Counted from the stretch's first letter, positions 45,694 through 55,093 are shown. The stretch is DNA of 64,000 nucleotides from JBDIVL01 sp039794405 (GCA_039794405.1 JBDIVL010000025.1:1-64000); one strand, 5' to 3'. The notes: generated by a model from the sequence alone, not told the origin. A program made the numbers and translations.

Positions 45694-46545
45694 CTACTTA
45701 GTTAATGCCCTGTATTTGTCGTGTAGAAACCTTGTTATGGTACCATGAAGAGATCCTCCTACCGGTTTTCCGTCAATTCTCGAAACGGGCATAATCTCCA
45801 TAAGTGAATTGGTGGTGAATACTTCATCTGCCCCAAAGACCCTTTCCGGTTCGAAGAGTTCCTCGGAGCTTTGAATATTATTTTCCCTGCACAACTCCAG
45901 AATAATCTTTCGTGTTATACCCGGCAGGATATTTGCCTTCAATGACGGGGTAACAACAGAACTTTTTTCAACAATAAAGATATTACTTACAGCACATTCA
46001 GTAACATGGCCATCGGTATTCAGAATAAGTGCATCATGAGCACCCTTCTCAACAGCCTCTTTTTTCACAAGATAATTCTCCAAAAAGTTTAATGTCTTAT
46101 GATTTGAAAGGGGGCACGTAGTACTCCTGCGGATATGAGAAGTAATAAGTGATATTCCCATTTCATACAGTAATGCTGAATAAACAGTAAGCGGTCTTGT
46201 ATGGATTATAAAAGTAGGATTGTATGTGCCCGATGGAATGATCCCATGAGCTCCGAATCCACGGGACAATGTCATCCGGACATAAGCATCATCCAGACTA
46301 TTCCTGGTAAGGAGTTGTTGGGTAATTTGCTTTATTTGATCTGGCGGATAATGAAAGGGGATGTCAAAATACTGTGCGGAATTTGTGAGACGTGTAACAT
46401 GGTCTTCGAATCGAAGGAGTTTTTTATGGTAAGTCCTGAGGGTCTCAAAAACTCCATCTCCATAAAGGAAACCCCGATCCAGGGTACTTAAGCACCCTTC
46501 CGTTTCTTCAATAATAGTATTATTTAAGAAGATGGCGTAAGGCAT
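45694..46545 (-). CDS. pabC: Aminodeoxychorismate lyase/branched-chain aminotransferase-like (class IV)
   Basis: 283 residues of fold-type IV PLP enzyme. Features: LDRGFLYGDGVFETLRTY near residue 22, TLSRGFGAHGI, the cofactor lysine in SNHKTLNFLENYLVKKEA, and EVFTTNSLMEIMPVSRIDG near the end. The start overlaps the end of pabB by 22 bases, which supports aminodeoxychorismate lyase, the last step to p-aminobenzoate for folate, over branched-chain or D-amino acid aminotransferase. The three share the same fold and motifs. Confidence 0.83.
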   Translation of the reverse strand: MPYAIFLNNTIIEETEGCLSTLDRGFLYGDGVFETLRTYHKKLLRFEDHVTRLTNSAQYFDIPFHYPPDQIKQITQQLLTRNSLDDAYVRMTLSRGFGAHGIIPSGTYNPTFIIHTRPLTVYSALLYEMGISLITSHIRRSTTCPLSNHKTLNFLENYLVKKEAVEKGAHDALILNTDGHVTECAVSNIFIVEKSSVVTPSLKANILPGITRKIILELCRENNIQSSEELFEPERVFGADEVFTTNSLMEIMPVSRIDGKPVGGSLHGTITRFLHDKYRALTK

Positions 46546-47960
46546 GATTTTAGTGAGTCAATAAGGGCCTTGGCCTTATGCATGGTTTCTTCATATTCCT
46601 CCTCTTCGTTTGAATCGGCCACAATACCACTTCCGACCTGGAAGTATACCGTCTTGTCCTTCATGACAAAAGTACGTATTGCGATGCTTAGGTCGGCATC
46701 ACCATGAAAACTTATATAACCAATTGTTCCTGTGTAAACGCTTCGTTTCGTGGGTTCGAGTTCATCAATAATCTGCATGGCACGGATCTTGGGTGCACCG
46801 GTAATAGACCCCCCCGGGAATGTGGCCTTAAGCAGATCTGTAAGATCGTAACGCTCGTGCAAGTCACCTTCAATAGTAGAAACCAGGTGATGGACAGTCG
46901 GGTATGTTTCTAAAACCTTTTTCTCCACAACCTGAACGGAGCCATAATTACATACACGTCCAAGATCATTGCGTTCCAGGTCAATAATCATCGTGAGTTC
47001 TGCATCATCTTTTGGACTGGAGAGCAAGGTTTGCTTCATAATCTCATCTGTTTCTTTATCCTTACCACGCGGCCGTGTTCCTTTAATGGGTCGGGTTTGG
47101 ACATGTCTGTTGTGTACATTCAGGAAACGTTCCGGTGATGAGCTGATAACAGCGGTATCATCAAAGGCCAGGTAACACGAAAATGGGGCCGGGTTTACCA
47201 TCCGCAGTCTTTTGTAAAGTTCATAAGGAGGAATATCAGTGTGAGTCTCTATTCGCTGAGATAAATTAACCTGATAGACGTCTCCTGCTGCAATGTATTC
47301 CTTGATTTTCCTGATCGCATCCATATAGAGCTCTTTGGTAAAATTAAATCGCAATGCGGTTTCCGATATCCCTGAATTCCGTTTGCAGTCTCCTGGCTGA
47401 GATACTCTATCAGTTTTTTTCCTTAATACGGCAATGATATGTTCCATTCTATTTTTTACTGTATTATCGAGACCAAAGTTTACCCCTATCACGTAACATT
47501 TTTCAAGGAAATTATCATAGAAAATAATGGTATCGTAAAATCCAAGATACATGTCGGGTAATCCAATATCACTTGTGGCCTTGCTGGGTAACCGCTCTAT
47601 AAAGTGGCACAGATCATAACTAAAATAACCGACAACACCGCATTGAAAGGGAATAAATTCTTTTGTACTTATGAATGAAAACTGATGTAACAATTCACGA
47701 AGATGCTCAAAGGGATTCCCTTTAATTTCAAGAACGCCATCTTTATCGGTAAGAGTAATTTTACCATGTTTCGCTTTCATGATTAAGAAGGGATTAAAAC
47801 CCAGAAAGGAATATCTCGAAATTCCTTTTACCGACAGTGCGCTATCGAGAAAAAACAAATTGGTCTGAGAAATGAACCGGCAAAAAGCCTCTAAAGGCGG
47901 GCATGCCTCCTCAACCTCACGAATGAAAATCTCACCTTCTAAGCCCTTATGTAAACCCAT
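46524..47960 (-). CDS. pabB: Aminodeoxychorismate synthase, component I
   Basis: 478 residues of the chorismate-binding family. The middle has AAGDVYQVNLSQRIETHTDI and SSSPERFLNV. The active-site block TRPIKGTRPRG has Lys as in PabB, where TrpE has Ala. The end has ATFPGGSITGAPKIRAMQII and VGSGIVADSNEEEEYEET. It makes 4-amino-4-deoxychorismate with a glutamine amidotransferase (PabA), which is not in the window. An AAGGATAC ribosome site precedes the start. It is followed by the overlapping pabC gene. Confidence 0.93.
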   Translation of the reverse strand: MGLHKGLEGEIFIREVEEACPPLEAFCRFISQTNLFFLDSALSVKGISRYSFLGFNPFLIMKAKHGKITLTDKDGVLEIKGNPFEHLRELLHQFSFISTKEFIPFQCGVVGYFSYDLCHFIERLPSKATSDIGLPDMYLGFYDTIIFYDNFLEKCYVIGVNFGLDNTVKNRMEHIIAVLRKKTDRVSQPGDCKRNSGISETALRFNFTKELYMDAIRKIKEYIAAGDVYQVNLSQRIETHTDIPPYELYKRLRMVNPAPFSCYLAFDDTAVISSSPERFLNVHNRHVQTRPIKGTRPRGKDKETDEIMKQTLLSSPKDDAELTMIIDLERNDLGRVCNYGSVQVVEKKVLETYPTVHHLVSTIEGDLHERYDLTDLLKATFPGGSITGAPKIRAMQIIDELEPTKRSVYTGTIGYISFHGDADLSIAIRTFVMKDKTVYFQVGSGIVADSNEEEEYEETMHKAKALIDSLKSCLTPSS

Positions 47961-48322
47961 GTATCCTTAAAAAATATATTTTTCTGTCAAGAGATAAATC
48001 CGTTCGAACTTATTGTCTTCGGCGTCTTTTCATAATACTTATGGAGAGGCGGACCTTGTTCTCCCAAATAGGGAACGAACAGAAACGTTTTGAATCGTGC
48101 AGGGCAAAGGCGAACACAAGGTTCGCCGCCTACAATAGAACATATACCATATAAAAAGCAATTCTAGAGGTGGTATAAAACTTTGTCAAGGCAAATTACC
48201 TGCAAAAAATTTTAAAAAACTGTTTTATTGTTGTTATTTGCGTACAAGTGTGCTAGCATCAGTGACCACTGTGTAGATATTTTATCCTAGAAGGTAAGGT
48301 AATTCAAATTTAGGCTTCCCTT
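47961..48322. other. Divergent intergenic region carrying a family A repeat
   Basis: It lies between pabB and the recombinase gene. It contains the repeat at 48014-48134, followed by AT-rich sequence that probably holds the recombinase promoter. Confidence 0.5.
48014..48134 (-). repeat. Dispersed repeat family A, copy 2
   Basis: Shares CTTCGGCGTCTTTTCATAAT, then GGGAACGAACAGAAACGTTT, TTGAATCGTGCAGGGCAAAG and GGCGAACACAAGGTTCGCC with the copies at 3862 and 63062, in the orientation of 3862. The terminal CCCCTAC has decayed to CGCCTAC. Confidence 0.7.
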
Positions 48323-49192
48323 ATGCAGGACTGCGTGAATAAATACCTTGCGCATATTGAACACGATAAAAATTTTTCACTGCAGACATTACGGGCCTAC
48401 CAGAACGATTTACACCAATATCTTTCATTTCTTCACACCGAGAGTTGCAATGATCTTGGAAAAGCCACACGCTTATTACTCAGAAAGTTTCTTGCTTTTT
48501 TAAAGGGACAAAGTTATTCAAAGACTACGATTGCGAGAAAACTGGTATCTATTCGCTCTCTTTATAAGTTCCTATGTCGTGAAGGGATTCTGGAATGTAA
48601 CCCTGTCGAGAATGTCCGGACCCCAAAACAAGACCGAAAGCTCCCTAAATTTATGAGTATCAGCGACGCTGAGCTGCTTTTAAATCTTCCTGATTTAAGT
48701 TCCCTGTTAGGTATTCGTGATAGTGCCATTATGGAAACCCTCTACAGTACGGGCATGAGGGTAAGTGAACTGGTGGGAATGGATGTTGCAGATGTGGATT
48801 TCCATAGCGGGACTGTTAAGGTAAAGGGAAAGGGAAAAAAGGAACGCTTGCTTCCTATTGGAAATCACGCCCTTAACGCCATACAATTGTATCTGAATAA
48901 AAGGGGTTCTGTGAAGCAGCCATTATTTTTAAATAAACGGGGAGGGCGCCTTACCGAACGCAGCGTAGGAAGGATGTTAGAAAAGTATGCAAAAAAGGCC
49001 GGGATGGGGTCTCGTATTTCTCCTCATACCTTTCGGCACAGCTTTGCCACTCACCTGTTAGATCGGGGTGCTGATTTACGGTCAGTCCAGGAGCTTCTTG
49101 GACATGCCAATCTTTCAACCACCCAGATCTATACACACATAACGACAGAACGATTAAAACAAGTATATGACAGGACACATCCAAGGGCATAA
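48323..49192 (+). CDS. xerC: Tyrosine recombinase XerC/XerD
   Basis: 289 residues, the Xer length. The N-terminal SAM-like DNA-binding domain (1-100) has LRAYQNDLHQYLSFL and RKLVSIRSLYKFL. The catalytic domain shows all residues: Arg in YSTGMRVSELVGMD, Lys in KVKGKGKKERLLPIG, HTFRHSFATHLLDRGADLRS (His-x-x-Arg), HANLSTTQIYTHIT and the Tyr nucleophile in that last block. It most likely resolves chromosome dimers at dif. XerC and XerD cannot be told apart safely from one copy. No phage or integron features are near. Confidence 0.92.
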   Translation: MQDCVNKYLAHIEHDKNFSLQTLRAYQNDLHQYLSFLHTESCNDLGKATRLLLRKFLAFLKGQSYSKTTIARKLVSIRSLYKFLCREGILECNPVENVRTPKQDRKLPKFMSISDAELLLNLPDLSSLLGIRDSAIMETLYSTGMRVSELVGMDVADVDFHSGTVKVKGKGKKERLLPIGNHALNAIQLYLNKRGSVKQPLFLNKRGGRLTERSVGRMLEKYAKKAGMGSRISPHTFRHSFATHLLDRGADLRSVQELLGHANLSTTQIYTHITTERLKQVYDRTHPRA

Positions 49193-49193
49193 A

Positions 49194-50903
49194 ATGAATT
49201 GGCGCATTTCGATAAAGCGCCGAAGCCGATCGTTTCTTCTTGTCATGAAAAACATTCGGATTCTCCTGCCTGTCCTTATATCTTGTATCTCATTTCTTCT
49301 CTATCTCAGCAGCCTTCACCATCAGTTTGTATTTGATGATTTTAAAGTTATTGTAAATAATCCTTTTATAAAGGACTGGAAACATTTCCCGGCACTTTTC
49401 CATTCTGATTACTTTAAGATCTCCGGGGAACTCAGTTATCGTCCGGTTGTAACCCTGTCCTATTTTATGGATTATGCGATATGGCAACTCAATCCACTTG
49501 GATTTCATCTCACAAATTTGTTCATTCATACGCTGAATACTTCTTTCGTATTTCTCATAATTCTTCAAATAACCAAAAATACCAGGCTTGCCGGGATATC
49601 ATGTTTATTCTTTGGAATACACCCGATACTTACAGAAACCGTAAGTTCAGTAGGATTTCGGGAAGATCTGTTATGTTTCATGTTCTTTCTGCTGACGATA
49701 TTCTTTTATACAAAACTCCATGCCTCATCACATAAAAACACCTGGTATGCTGCCGCACTCATCGCTTATTCACTCTCCCTGTTTTCTAAAGAAATGGCCA
49801 TTTCATTACCACTGGTTATTCTTGTTTTAGACCCGCTTTTTCTCCAATCCAAGATCCTTTTGAGGATAAAAATGTTCTGGTATTATATGGGATTTTTTCT
49901 TGTAACCGGTGCTTATCTGCTTCTCAGAGTTACCTTTTTAAGAAATACCATTGAGTATGTGTTGTATCCGGGGAATAGTATTGTAATTAACGTCCTTACC
50001 ATGACAAAGGTCATAGCATCCTATATCAAACTCTTATTTTTCCCCATGGTTCTCAATGCTGATTACCATGTTATCTTTGATACCAGCATGATAAAACCTT
50101 CTCTTCTCTTGTCTCTTGCCTTATTAGGCTGTATCGCATTCATTGCTTTCAAACTTTATCATAGACAAAAAGAAATAACCTTTTCCATTCTCTGGACATT
50201 CATTACACTCATACCGGTTATGAATATTGTTCCCCTTGGCAATATTATGGCGGAGAGATACCTGTACATGCCTTCACTTGGTTTTTGCATATTTTTGGGA
50301 ATACTTATTATCAAGATACTCATATATGTTCCCCATATGTATCGCAATTTGGTAAAAACGTGTTTCATTGCTATACTCCTTTTTTACCTTACCTTTACCA
50401 TAAAGTACAATAGGATTTGGTCAGATGAAGGAACCTTGTGGTCTTACACCGTCCATAACACATCATGCAGTTTTAATGCACATAATAATCTGGGGAAGGA
50501 TTATTTTCAAAAAGGTCTTACTGATAAAGCCATAGAGGAATATACCATTGCCTTACTGAAGGCGTCAGAGGTGCAATACAAGTACCCAATAGCCCATTAT
50601 AATCTCGGACTTGCTTACGATACAAAGGGGATGTACGATGCTTCAATACGGGAATATCGAAATGCCTTGTGCATGAATCCAGGCGATGCTGATGCCCATA
50701 ATAATTTAGGTATCGTCCTTTTTATCACGAAACAGACCGGTCTTGCTGTTGAGGAACTTGGTAAGGCAATTACCCTGGTTCCTAATAATCCAGCATACCA
50801 CACTAATTTGGCAAAGATGTACCGTGAACTCAATATGCCGGATAAGGCGGGCATTGAGCAGGATTTAGCAAACCGGTTAAAACATTCGAACAGATCAAGA
50901 TAG
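49194..50903 (+). CDS. Membrane protein with C-terminal TPR repeats (TMTC/DUF1736-like, possible O-glycosyltransferase)
   Basis: 569 residues from the ATG at 49194, one base after the recombinase stop, with AAGGG ahead. About ten transmembrane segments fill residues 15-400. Near the start is the acidic pair HQFVFDDFKVIVNNPFI, as in PMT/TMTC-type glycosyltransferases, with SYRPVVTLSYFMDYAI and LNPLGFHLTNLFIHTLNT. From about 430 there are three to four TPR units (FNAHNNLGKDYFQKGLTDKA, AHYNLGLAYDTKGMYDASI, AHNNLGIVLFITKQTGLAVE, YHTNLAKMYRELNMPDKAG). It may transfer sugars from a lipid carrier to exported proteins. That function is inferred from distant relatives. Confidence 0.82.
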   Translation: MNWRISIKRRSRSFLLVMKNIRILLPVLISCISFLLYLSSLHHQFVFDDFKVIVNNPFIKDWKHFPALFHSDYFKISGELSYRPVVTLSYFMDYAIWQLNPLGFHLTNLFIHTLNTSFVFLIILQITKNTRLAGISCLFFGIHPILTETVSSVGFREDLLCFMFFLLTIFFYTKLHASSHKNTWYAAALIAYSLSLFSKEMAISLPLVILVLDPLFLQSKILLRIKMFWYYMGFFLVTGAYLLLRVTFLRNTIEYVLYPGNSIVINVLTMTKVIASYIKLLFFPMVLNADYHVIFDTSMIKPSLLLSLALLGCIAFIAFKLYHRQKEITFSILWTFITLIPVMNIVPLGNIMAERYLYMPSLGFCIFLGILIIKILIYVPHMYRNLVKTCFIAILLFYLTFTIKYNRIWSDEGTLWSYTVHNTSCSFNAHNNLGKDYFQKGLTDKAIEEYTIALLKASEVQYKYPIAHYNLGLAYDTKGMYDASIREYRNALCMNPGDADAHNNLGIVLFITKQTGLAVEELGKAITLVPNNPAYHTNLAKMYRELNMPDKAGIEQDLANRLKHSNRSR

Positions 50904-51070
50904 ATCAATGAGTATAATTGAGACTTATGGCTTGAACGAAGAGGATATACAAGAAGTAGAAACACGGTAAAGAAATTACGAAGAGAAGAATAGGTGTTGT
51001 TTGTCAAATGATGCACAAAACCCTCCTAATTTGTATTGATAAATTTCCCTATTCATGTTAAATTGATTTT

Positions 51071-52123
51071 ATGATGAATTTATCGGTATTATTTCAGCAA
51101 AGGTCGTATCTTTTAAAACATCGCTTTTACCCCTTTCGTGAGTATCTTAAGGAGCAATTTCCTTATAAAGTACATAAGATACCACTTCATGCCGGTTTTA
51201 CCTGTCCGAATCGTGATGGACGTGCGGGGATTGGTGGTTGCACGTATTGTGCTAATGAAAGTTTTAGCCCTAATGTCAAAGGACCACGCCTTACCATATC
51301 AGAGCAAATAGAAGAGGGTAAGGCATTCCATAAAAGAAGGTACGGTGCAGAGAAGTTTATCGCTTACTTCCAGTCCTTTACTAATACATATGCGGACATC
51401 GGGACTTTAAAGGCATGTTATGAAGAGGCATTAAAGGACAATGATATCGTAGGAATTTCCATTGGTACACGTCCCGATTGTGTCACAGATGATATTTTAA
51501 GTCTCATCGAAACCTATACCAAACAATATCATGTATGGATTGAATATGGGCTCCAATCCATCCACGATGTTACTTTGAAACGTATCAACAGGGGGCATGA
51601 TTACAAAACCTTTTTAGATGCTATATGCAGCACAAAAAAAACTTGCATTCGTATATGCGTTCATGTTATCTTAGGTCTCCCCGGAGAAACAAAAAAGGAT
51701 ATGATGGAGATTGCAGAAGCTGTCGCAGGGCTGGGCATACAGGGTATTAAGCTTCATCATTTATATGTTGCAAAGGGTACCGTACTGGCTGAAGAGTATT
51801 TTCAGGGTAGAGTACCAACCCTCGATATGGATGCATATATTGAACTTGCTGCTGATTTCCTGGAACGTATTCCATCGGATGTTACCGTACAGAGACTTGT
51901 AGGTGATACGCATGGTGATACTCTTATATCGCCGGTATGGACGGCCAGTAAGGCCCAGATTACCCTAGGAATAACAAGGGAGCTAGAGCGTCGAGGTACT
52001 TATCAGGGTTCACGGTGCAGTTCATCAGTGCCTATTATAGGCAGTCATTCGGCTTCATTTTCTGTTCAAGGTGTACAGGGACAGGATTTAAAAAAGTCGA
52101 AATTGCATACCATAAAAATATAA
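51071..52123 (+). CDS. TIGR01212-family radical SAM protein (YhcC-like)
   Basis: 350 residues. The cluster motif has the unusual long spacing CPNRDGRAGIGGCTYCANES (C-x9-C-x2-C), typical of this family. KFIAYFQSFTNTYADIGTLK, GISIGTRPDCVTDDIL, WIEYGLQSIHDVTLKRINRG and GIKLHHLYVAKGT follow. Relatives (E. coli YhcC) have no firmly proven role. The last codons abut the tRNA-Gly gene directly: the TAA stop occupies 52121-52123 and the tRNA begins at 52124. Confidence 0.88.
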   Translation: MMNLSVLFQQRSYLLKHRFYPFREYLKEQFPYKVHKIPLHAGFTCPNRDGRAGIGGCTYCANESFSPNVKGPRLTISEQIEEGKAFHKRRYGAEKFIAYFQSFTNTYADIGTLKACYEEALKDNDIVGISIGTRPDCVTDDILSLIETYTKQYHVWIEYGLQSIHDVTLKRINRGHDYKTFLDAICSTKKTCIRICVHVILGLPGETKKDMMEIAEAVAGLGIQGIKLHHLYVAKGTVLAEEYFQGRVPTLDMDAYIELAADFLERIPSDVTVQRLVGDTHGDTLISPVWTASKAQITLGITRELERRGTYQGSRCSSSVPIIGSHSASFSVQGVQGQDLKKSKLHTIKI

Positions 52124-52194
52124 GCGGGCGTAATTCAGTGGCAGAATACCAGCTTCCCAAGCTGGGTATGTGGGTTCGATTCCCATCGCCCGCT
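52124..52194 (+). tRNA. tRNA-Gly (anticodon CCC), with encoded CCA
   Basis: The acceptor stem GCGGGCG (52124-52130) pairs with CGCCCGC (52187-52193). The D-arm contains TTCAGTGGCAGAA. The anticodon stem CCAGC/GCTGG encloses loop TTCCCAA, giving anticodon CCC. The T-arm GTGGGTTCGATTCCCAT is standard. The discriminator base is T and CCA follows at 52195-52197. Confidence 0.95.
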
Positions 52195-52220
52195 CCAATC
52201 TTATTACATTCAATTTCTTA

Positions 52221-53319
52221 TCAAACAGTATCTTTCAGAAAATAACTCAACCGCTTTATAGCATCTATTTTCTCGTTGTTGCCCACCTTTGTCTGTTCGA
52301 GGGCATTTCTTAATACTTCTATGGAGCGGTCGTAGACCTCCCTGTTTACAGGGTACGGATGCCCGTTTTTTCCACCATGGGCAAAGCTGTATCTTACGGG
52401 ATCGTCAAAACTCGGGGTCTTACTGTAGATTATCTCGGAGATGAAGGCCAGGGCTCGGATGGTTTTTGGTCCTACGCCCTCAATGCCCAGTAAGGATTCA
52501 AAATCTTTGAGGACATTTTCGTAAGTTTTTGTGAATATCTTATAAAGCCTGTCAGGGTGAATATCATGGACATCGATCTGATGACGGGGTGGTAGATCCA
52601 AATTTTGCATTTTTTTAATCTTACTCACAAGCGTATCAGGCTTTTCTTGAGAAAGCATGACAGTTGCCTGTCTTGCCTCTTCGCTTTCAACTGCTACCAT
52701 ATTTAAAGTATTATTTTTTGAATCGCAGCAAATTGCATTATGGGGTTCTATCACGAAGTTTGTAACTTTACCCCAGCCAATGATAACGGCGGGCGTATTT
52801 ATTACCGTCGTTCATTCCTTGCTGAATAACGGCCCAATTCCCTGATGCGGTAAAGATAAATGAATGATGGTAGAGTTGATATCCGTCCTATACCGCACTG
52901 TTATCTACCTTGGCACTCATTCTACTTGCGTAGATTAATTTTTCAGGATCACACGATAATTGGTCGCCTACAGCTATAATTTCTGAGGGTGTTTTCCGTG
53001 AGGTTACATTCTTGCCACCCGTAAAGAACAATCCAAGTTCCTTTTCGAGCCCCTTAATACCTTCCTTTAGCGCACCGCAGGTGATCGTGGTCACACCGCT
53101 AGAGTGCCAATCGAACCCCAGCAACCAAGTGCCTGAAACCAGAATGGATCCGAAACTCTCCGCCAGAATGGATCCGAAACTCTCCGGAGGAACTCCTGGG
53201 GGCCATATTCATTTACTTACGGTAATAATGATTTCACGTCCAAGGCGTTTCATACGCTGGAAAAGCCACAATGGTGCCTTACCGCTGTGAAGCGGTAGAT
53301 GTGCAATTCCTGTTTTCAT
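52221..53319 (-). pseudogene. DUF763 family gene with frameshifts, a nonsense codon and a 24-bp tandem duplication
   Basis: Read from the ATG at 53319, the start MKTGIAHLPLHSGKAPLWLF matches DUF763. One extra base near 53211 shifts the frame, after which VNEYGPQEFLRRVSDPFW continues. The unit RRVSDPFW is then repeated exactly (24-bp duplication, 53139-53162 and 53163-53186). A second frameshift follows FQALGC; LGFDWHSSGVTTITCGALKE resumes. A TAG at 52888-52890 sits between VDNSAV and DGYQLYHH, where the family has Gln. A third shift (extra G in 52771-52774) precedes KVTNFVIEPHNAI. The rest (to 52221) is an intact C-terminal half. Either the gene is dead or the assembly is poor here. Confidence 0.88.
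53139..53186. repeat. 24-bp perfect tandem duplication
   Basis: Two adjacent copies of CCAGAATGGATCCGAAACTC plus TCCG. It adds eight codons in frame inside the DUF763 relic. Confidence 0.95.
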
Positions 53320-53593
53320 AGCTGCATTATAAAAAATTTCACGGATAAATACACAAATTATTATGTTACATTTTTATCATGACACGTTTCTGTGACATGG
53401 CACATTTTCGATATTCAGTATCCACGATATATTCTTGTTTTTTATCATAAATAGCTATTTTAATCACCAAAAGAATAAACAATGAAATTATTTTTCCTTG
53501 TGGTATATCTTTTGTTAATTATCCGTTTATTCGTATTAATCGGTTTCCTTATGTTATGACGATTTGTTATTGAGAATAAACAGGAGGTGTATT

Positions 53594-53917
53594 ATGGTAA
53601 TACCAGTTCGTATTAATCCGGAAGAGACCCGTCAGAAAATGGAATCGGGTACAGCTCTTCTCGTTTGTGCTTATGATGATGAGTCTAGATTTAAACAGAT
53701 GCAATTGGAGGGAGCGATCTCATTGAGTGAATTCAAATCCAGACTTCCAATGTTGGAAAAAAATCATGAGATCATTTTTTACTGTGCCTGACCAAACGAG
53801 TATACTTCTGCCAGTTTGGCGGCAAAATATAGAGAAAAAGGATACAAAAATGCGATGGCACTCCGTGGCGGTGTTGATGCATGGAAGAAGGCAGGATACT
53901 ATGCCGAATCAAAGTAA
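53594..53917 (+). CDS. Rhodanese-like sulfurtransferase with in-frame TGA (possible selenoprotein)
   Basis: 107 codons from the ATG at 53594 (AGGAGG nine bases upstream) to TAA at 53915-53917, interrupted only by TGA at codon 66 (53789-53791). Before it: PVRINPEETRQKMESG, QLEGAISLSEFKSRLP and EIIFYCA. After it: PNEYTSASLAAKYREKGYKN then AMALRGGVDAWKKAGYYAES. Both sides are standard rhodanese sequence in one unbroken frame. Relatives with a CxCPNE-type motif have Cys where this gene has TGA, next to the catalytic YC. Directly after the TGA, CCAAAC (53792-53797) pairs with GTTTGG (53814-53819). Other genes here end in TGA (for example ndk), so TGA is not globally recoded. It may be Sec or a nonsense mutation. 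Confidence 0.75.
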
Positions 53918-54163
53918 TGCCTGCCGTGGTTGCAATTTATCTGCTGGAGAAGTTAATGTCTTTCATCTTAGCTTTTGACATGTTGAGAAAAAATATGTGG
54001 CTGAATGGTTATACGGTGCCTTATGTGGAGGAATAGCATTTTATGGTGAACATAATATAACCATTTAGCCATTCAACCATGCAATCTGTCTGACTATTAA
54101 CCACATTGGATTTTGTTTCTTCCGACCCGTTCGGTTAGAAAATCCAAGGAATGCCTTTAAAAT

Positions 54164-55093
54164 CTAGATATGGTTGTGGTTGTGATTGTTATGTATACTA
54201 TTAATTCTGCACTCGCACCCAAATTGAATAACGGCATGCCCAATCTTAAATTTTTCACTCAGGATATGGTTAATTTCCTTGGAAAGTTTAGTTGTCTCAC
54301 TGATCATCATGTCCCTTGTATCAATGTGGCCGCTCATGGCATACATTCCGGAGGTAATTGTCCAGATATGAATATCATGTGCGTCATCAATTCCCTGGAT
54401 TTGTTTAAGGCTGGCAATAACCTCATCGATATTAATTTCCTTGGGTGTTGCCTCTAACAAAACATCCACAGATTCCATGATCAATTTGTATGACCAGATG
54501 AGGATAAGTACGCATAACAAGACGCTGATTATGGGATCGATAACGAACCAGTTAGTATAATAGATGACAGCGGCACCGATTAAGACACCCACAGAGGAAA
54601 GAGTGTCACCTAACATATGCAGAAATGCAGCCTTGACATTAAGGCTGTGTTTGTGTTCTACTTCACCTTTCATGAGGATGTAGGCACAGACAACGTTGGC
54701 AATCAAGCCGATAAATGCTACCAGGAACATCTTTCCACTCGAGATTGTCTCCGGGTGCCTAAAGCGGTGATATGCCTCGTAGAATATCCATAGGGAGATT
54801 GCAAAAAGCACCACCCCATTAAGTAGTGCTGCCAGTATTTCCAAACGGAAGAAACCGTAGGTCTTTTTTAACGTAGGCGGTTTAGCGGCAAATATCAGGG
54901 CGAACATGCTTACCAATAAGGCGAATATGTGAGTAAGCATATGGCCGGCATCGCTAATCAAGGCAAGACTATTGGTAACGATTCCACCGATTACCTCAAT
55001 AATAAAGAAGGCTCCTGTTATAGCACTTGTCAAGATGAGCTTCTTCCGTTCATTGGCCCTGAATATGTGCCTATGGCCGTGCTTATCTTTCAT
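54164..55093 (-). CDS. Cation diffusion facilitator (CDF) metal exporter, ZitB/CzcD-like
   Basis: 309 residues from the ATG at 55093, and possibly longer. His-rich start (KDKHGHRH), then six transmembrane segments with the metal sites NSLALISDAGHMLTHIFAL (TM2) and LNVKAAFLHMLGDTLSSVGV (TM5, HxxxD). A cytoplasmic ferredoxin-like domain ends in HDIHIWTITSGMYAMSGHID. A His-rich end (HNNHNHNH) follows. It exports Zn2+ or a similar divalent metal. The frame continues upstream through IEHIHSIDYYN, with AGGAGAG near 55133 but no standard start codon after it. The true start is therefore unclear. Confidence 0.9.
   Translation of the reverse strand: MKDKHGHRHIFRANERKKLILTSAITGAFFIIEVIGGIVTNSLALISDAGHMLTHIFALLVSMFALIFAAKPPTLKKTYGFFRLEILAALLNGVVLFAISLWIFYEAYHRFRHPETISSGKMFLVAFIGLIANVVCAYILMKGEVEHKHSLNVKAAFLHMLGDTLSSVGVLIGAAVIYYTNWFVIDPIISVLLCVLILIWSYKLIMESVDVLLEATPKEINIDEVIASLKQIQGIDDAHDIHIWTITSGMYAMSGHIDTRDMMISETTKLSKEINHILSEKFKIGHAVIQFGCECRINSIHNNHNHNHI

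Noticed and set aside
53594..53917. Genome-wide recoding of TGA as an explanation for the rhodanese gene
   Set aside because: Other intact genes here end in TGA at the normal family length (ndk at 34019, the ECF sigma factor at 39157), so TGA works as a stop in general.
53727..53978. 83-codon frame overlapping the rhodanese gene
   Set aside because: It is in a different frame from the rhodanese continuation. The conserved sequence after the TGA lies in the original frame, so no frameshift is needed.
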